Source of the DNA: Terriglobia bacterium
GTDB taxonomy: Bacteria; Acidobacteriota; Terriglobia; UBA7540
Assembly: GCA_030041095.1 (NCBI GenBank)
Contig: JASHON010000169.1
Span: 1-64,000, forward strand
Direction of reading: 5' to 3'
Length of the DNA stretch: 64,000 nucleotides
Shown: in pieces, positions 63,942 to 64,000 of the stretch
Position numbering within the stretch: the stretch's first letter is position 1
Layout of the letters: every line of letters starts with the position of its first letter
Made by a program: the position numbers and the translations under genes
The notes under the pieces: generated by a model
Database searches by the model: none
What the model saw: only the letters and a program-made list of their open reading frames with translations
Told to the model about the DNA's origin: nothing

Positions 63942-64000
63942 TGGACGACGAAACGGCTGCCGCCGGGCGGGCCTGCTTGGTCAACCTCACCTCAACCCCA
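63941..64000 (+). CDS. Possible start of a further gene, cut by window edge
   Basis: ATG at 63941 overlaps the VOC stop in TGATG and stays open for 20 codons to the window end (MDDETAAAGRACLVNLTSTP). Stop-start overlap is the only support; the peptide is not recognisable. Confidence 0.25.
   Translation, partial: MDDETAAAGRACLVNLTSTP

Overview
The window looks like a piece of an Acidobacteriota chromosome, probably from an uncultured soil or sediment lineage. This rests on family content, not on a marker-gene tree: an orphan duplicated MacB/FtsX permease of the acidobacterial ADOP type, a PadR regulator, a GWxTD-domain secreted protein beside an ECF sigma/anti-sigma pair, several secreted S9 peptidases, and a GMC/gluconate-dehydrogenase-3 pair with a Tat signal. 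The DNA is GC-rich, densely coding and uniform in style. Only the first ~900 bases look mobile or decayed.

Layout. 1-875: 3' end of an IS110-family transposase, then a repeat-rich stretch without genes. 876-8432: ROK sugar kinase, tRNA-Ala(UGC), PadR regulator, Gfo/Idh/MocA oxidoreductase, a two-gene GMC dehydrogenase unit, a small unknown gene and a membrane metallophosphoesterase. 8463-18000: a broken MazE-like antitoxin, two secreted S9 peptidases, arginase, D-Ala-D-Ala ligase and the orphan permease. 18162-25454: a NicO-like metal transporter, an aquaglyceroporin, a two-gene Weimberg-type sugar-acid module (2-dehydro-3-deoxypentonate dehydratase plus 2,5-dioxopentanoate dehydrogenase), a secreted alpha/beta hydrolase and a Tat-exported TIM-barrel protein. 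25490-34751: argS, DinB-like protein, ECF sigma/anti-sigma/GWxTD cluster, ammonium transporter, a HAMP-only membrane protein and bacterioferritin. 34748-42415: acyl-CoA carboxylase beta subunit, then the transcription/translation operon rimP-nusA-infB-ylxP-truA with a recognisable promoter and leader hairpin. 42416-49953: a secreted unknown protein, SixA phosphatase, a tightly coupled FmdB/GNAT/phospholipase-D operon with a 30-bp dyad upstream, an AlgH/YqgE homologue with a signal peptide, a lidless Hsp70 and a GH92 glycosidase. 50117-59015: acyl-CoA ligase, BON/glycine-zipper lipoprotein, LarA-like protein coupled to tsaB, and the glcDEF glycolate oxidase operon. 59131-64000: ruvC-ruvA, an NmrA-like reductase, a DUF169 protein, ilvE and a VOC-family protein.

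Together the genes suggest a heterotroph that degrades external peptides and glycans (S9 peptidases, GH92, esterase), oxidises sugars and sugar acids both at the membrane and in the cytosol (GMC dehydrogenase, Weimberg enzymes, Gfo/Idh), oxidises glycolate, and handles ammonium and iron. No prophage, CRISPR array, secretion system or biosynthetic cluster is visible. The least ordinary items are the FmdB-GNAT-PLD operon with its dyad, the cysteine cluster in the GMC oxidoreductase, the low-complexity insertions in ArgS with a MITE-like element at its 5' end, and the dispersed hairpin and inverted repeats.
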